Source of the DNA: JBOGGN01 sp050744165
GTDB lineage: Bacteria; Actinomycetota; Acidimicrobiia; Acidimicrobiales; Palsa-688
Assembly (NCBI GenBank): GCA_050744165.1
Contig: JBOGGN010000113.1
Location: 1-6,461 of the forward strand
Length of the DNA stretch: 6,461 nt
Direction: 5' to 3'
In this document: piece by piece, positions 5,162-6,461 of the stretch
Numbering within the stretch: position 1 is the stretch's first letter
Layout: every line of letters starts with the position of its first letter
Program-made: the position numbers and the translations under genes
The notes under the pieces: model-generated
Seen by the model: only the letters and a program-made list of their open reading frames with translations
What the model was told of the DNA's origin: nothing
Databases searched by the model: none

Positions 5162-6050
5162 CACTCACCTCCTTGGCCAGTTCGCGGTAGGCCACAGCAC
5201 CCCGCGAGGTCGGGTCGAACACGACAATGGGCTGGCCGAACGACGGAGCCTCTGACAACCGGACGGTCCGGGGAACGACGTGGCGGCAGACGCGGGCGCC
5301 AAAATGCTGCCGCACCTCCCGCACCACCTGCTCCGCCAGCCGGGTCCTGGCGTCGTACATGGTCATCACGATGGTGGTGACCTCGAGTCGAGGGTTGAGG
5401 TTGGTCTGGACAAGGTTGACGTTGCGTAGCAACTGGCCCAAACCTTCTAAGGCGTAATACTCACACTGGATCGGTACGAGAACTTCGTTGGCGGCGGCCA
5501 GACCATTCACCGTGAGGAGCCCGAGCGAGGGCGGGCAGTCGATCAGCACGAAGTCGTAGTCATCGATCACGTATTCGATTGCTCGTCGGAGCCGAAGCTC
5601 CCGGCTGAAGACCGGCACCAATTCGATTTCGGCGCCCGCCAGATGGATGGTGGAGGGGACGATGAACAGGTTGCGGAGGTTCGTCGGTTCGATGGCGTCC
5701 TCCATCGGGACGTCCCGCAGTAGGACGTCGTAGATGGTCGCCTCGAGGTTGCGGCTATTGATGCCGAGCCCGGTGGTTGCGTTCCCCTGCGGGTCGAGAT
5801 CGGCGACCAGCACCCGGTAACCCAACTCCGCCAAGGCGGCGCCCAGGTTGACGGCGGTGGTTGTCTTGCCCACGCCTCCCTTCTGGTTGGCGACCACCAT
5901 GACCCGCGGGAGCGGCGGCTTGGCGAGCGGCCCTGGCGGTGAGGAGGATTCCTGGATCGATCCTGGCGCCTGCGTGAATCGCTTGGCGTCTTCCCGATCG
6001 TCGAGGCTCGGCGTGCCGTTGTGGGAAAGGAGATGCTCTGAATCGATCAA
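5136..6050 (-). CDS. parA: Chromosome partitioning ATPase ParA
   Basis: ParA is a Walker-type ATPase that dimerises with ATP on the nucleoid and moves ParB-parS complexes. In the 304-residue product the deviant Walker A is KGGVGKTT at 57-64 (signature lysine 57), the A' motif is DLDPQGN at 84-90, and Walker B is VLIDCPPSLG at 168-177. The first 48 residues are a Ser/Pro-rich, charged extension before the conserved PRVMVVANQKGG. The start is TTG at 6050: the frame is closed upstream by a TGA at 6084-6086, no ATG or GTG lies between that stop and the core until the Met at residue 51, and AAGG (6058-6061) sits seven bases before the TTG. The C-terminus (ELAKEVSGG...) encodes the parB ribosome site and overlaps parB by 26 bases. 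Expression is probably driven from the parS-rich gap upstream. Confidence 0.96.
   Translation of the reverse strand: MIDSEHLLSHNGTPSLDDREDAKRFTQAPGSIQESSSPPGPLAKPPLPRVMVVANQKGGVGKTTTAVNLGAALAELGYRVLVADLDPQGNATTGLGINSRNLEATIYDVLLRDVPMEDAIEPTNLRNLFIVPSTIHLAGAEIELVPVFSRELRLRRAIEYVIDDYDFVLIDCPPSLGLLTVNGLAAANEVLVPIQCEYYALEGLGQLLRNVNLVQTNLNPRLEVTTIVMTMYDARTRLAEQVVREVRQHFGARVCRHVVPRTVRLSEAPSFGQPIVVFDPTSRGAVAYRELAKEVSGGAPQRVR
5165..5174 (-). promoter_or_regulatory. parB ribosome binding site within parA
   Basis: On the minus strand this reads AAGGAGGTGA, a perfect complement to the 16S rRNA 3' end, while also encoding Lys-Glu-Val of ParA. Its AAGGAGG core is six bases from the GTG at 5161 and three from the GTG at 5164. 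This favours the former and couples parB translation to parA. Confidence 0.8.
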
Positions 6051-6144
6051 CGGTCGACCTTCCTTCCGCGCTGGCGGCCCGGGTCAAGTAGCTACGTGTG
6101 CTTGAGCTTAACCTTCGCTGCGCGCCAGGGCGTCAATGGCCTGC

Positions 6145-6160
6145 CGTTCCACGTGGAACG
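6145..6160. promoter_or_regulatory. parS site 1 (perfect 16-bp palindrome)
   Basis: CGTTCCACGTGGAACG is fully palindromic. Compared with the common parS core GTTTCACGTGAAAC, both half-sites carry the same T-to-C change at the fourth base (A-to-G in the mirrored arm). It is the copy nearest parA, and the adjacent parB encodes the binding protein. Confidence 0.85.
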
Positions 6161-6179
6161 ATCCCCTAGCTCAGGGCGG

Positions 6180-6203
6180 TGGGTTTCACCGTCGTGGGTG
6201 TGG
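6180..6203. repeat. Decayed parS copy
   Basis: TGGGTTTCAC (6180-6189) and GGGTGTGG (6196-6203) are identical to the two flanks of parS site 2 (6228-6237 and 6245-6252). The middle is CGTCGT instead of GTGGAAC. The left half-site GTTTCAC is intact and the right half is destroyed, with one base lost. It looks like a 48-bp-period duplicate that has lost ParB binding. Confidence 0.6.
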
Positions 6204-6230
6204 GGCTAGCCGCCGGATCGAGCGTGATGG

Positions 6231-6244
6231 GTTTCACGTGGAAC
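6231..6244. promoter_or_regulatory. parS site 2
   Basis: GTTTCACGTGGAAC matches the parS core with one change from the perfect palindrome GTTTCACGTGAAAC. It starts 85 bp from site 1 and is identical to sites 3 and 4, in the same orientation. Confidence 0.9.
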
Positions 6245-6299
6245 GGGTGTGGCCGAGGGGGCGCTCGGTAGCCGAGGAGACCGCGGATGGGGAGTCACC

Positions 6300-6313
6300 G
6301 TTTCACGTGGAAC
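6300..6313. promoter_or_regulatory. parS site 3
   Basis: GTTTCACGTGGAAC, flanked by C and G that extend the dyad. It begins 69 bp after the start of site 2, in the same orientation. Confidence 0.9.
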
Positions 6314-6356
6314 GGGCGGTGCCTCCTGGGAAGCAGGCACTCGAGCGCGCTCGGTC

Positions 6357-6370
6357 GTTTCACGTGGAAC
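6357..6370. promoter_or_regulatory. parS site 4, overlapping the rsmG stop codon
   Basis: GTTTCACGTGGAAC, 57 bp from site 3 in the same orientation. Read on the minus strand (GGT TCC ACG TGA), it supplies the last two sense codons and the TGA stop of rsmG, so a centromere site and a coding end share the same bases. Confidence 0.9.
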
Positions 6371-6461
6371 CGGGGGCCACCCAGAGTGGGCGCTTGGCCG
6401 GGACGCCGACCCGCCGGGGGTAACGATCCGGGCAGGGCGTCTCTTGGCGCAACAGTTGGAT
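6360..6461 (-). CDS. rsmG: 16S rRNA m7G methyltransferase RsmG, C-terminal end only
   Basis: The minus-strand frame entering from the right edge reads 33 codons to a TGA at 6360-6362. It contains PDRYPRRVGVPAKRPL, the characteristic C-terminal sequence of actinobacterial RsmG (GidB), followed by a short tail WVAPGST. RsmG methylates the N7 of G527 (E. coli numbering) in 16S rRNA using S-adenosylmethionine. The catalytic domain lies outside the window. The gene lies directly upstream of parA on the same strand, as in most Actinobacteria. The assignment rests on this short terminal motif plus synteny. Confidence 0.88.
   Translation of the reverse strand: MQLLRQETPCPDRYPRRVGVPAKRPLWVAPGST

Larger units (their letters stand above)
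6051..6359. other. parA upstream region carrying the parS cluster
   Basis: This gap between the rsmG stop and the parA TTG has no convincing gene. It holds three complete parS sites and one decayed copy, with a fourth complete site starting inside it and ending in rsmG. Closer to parA there is an 8-bp palindrome GTAGCTAC (6088-6095) inside an imperfect inverted repeat TCAAG-N12-CTTGA (6084-6105). That could be a regulator or promoter site, but I see no clear -10/-35 pair for parA. Confidence 0.6.

Noticed and set aside
6155..6370. GGAAC in the parS sites as ECF sigma -35 elements
   Set aside because: No GTT or other -10 element occurs at 17-19 bases after any of the four copies; GGAAC is simply the right half of parS.
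6136..6423. Plus-strand open frame of 95 codons with repeated FHVER/FHVEP motifs
   Set aside because: The repeats are only the translation of parS sites 2-4, whose 69- and 57-bp spacings happen to be multiples of three. The frame runs antisense through the rsmG end, and its length is easily reached by chance in GC-rich DNA.

Overview
The window is high-GC and actinobacterial in character. Its gene order closely matches the conserved actinobacterial block beside the replication origin, sigM - anti-sigma - trxB - trxA - cwlM / parB - parA - rsmG. I compared this from memory with the Mycobacterium tuberculosis Rv3911-Rv3919c arrangement. GC-rich wobble positions, GTG and TTG starts and a CwlM-like protein fit Actinobacteria in the broad sense. 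The exact class cannot be fixed from sequence alone; a lineage outside Mycobacteriales, such as Acidimicrobiia, is plausible.

Left part (1-1550): a single-pass membrane protein runs in from the left edge on the + strand and sits where the anti-sigma gene is expected. Its 3' end overlaps a convergent minus-strand gene for a multi-pass membrane protein. That gene diverges from a small two-helix membrane protein, and the two start codons share the bases CATG.

Middle (1554-4072, + strand): trxB (thioredoxin reductase), trxA (thioredoxin) and a CwlM-like protein with two peptidoglycan-binding repeats and an amidase fold without its catalytic residues. The trxB-trxA gap holds a GGAAT-18-GTT motif resembling the SigR/SigH oxidative-stress promoter, plus two mutually exclusive hairpins just before the trxA ribosome site. 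Thiol homeostasis may thus be switched on independently of trxB read-through.

Right part (minus strand): the convergent gap 4073-4267 has no gene, but holds three DnaA-box-like 9-mers at 12-bp steps and a 23-bp tandem duplication. Then come parB and parA, overlapping and translationally coupled, and the last 33 codons of rsmG. Between rsmG and parA is a centromere cluster: four parS sites, one of which contains the rsmG stop codon, plus a recognisable decayed fifth copy. ParB loads on these sites as a CTP-dependent clamp and ParA moves the complex, so this segment carries both the partition genes and their DNA target.

I see no CRISPR array, transposon, tRNA, rRNA or wholly new multi-gene system. 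The most interesting points are the parS array and its relic, the SigR-like promoter, the dead-amidase protein and the shared start codons.
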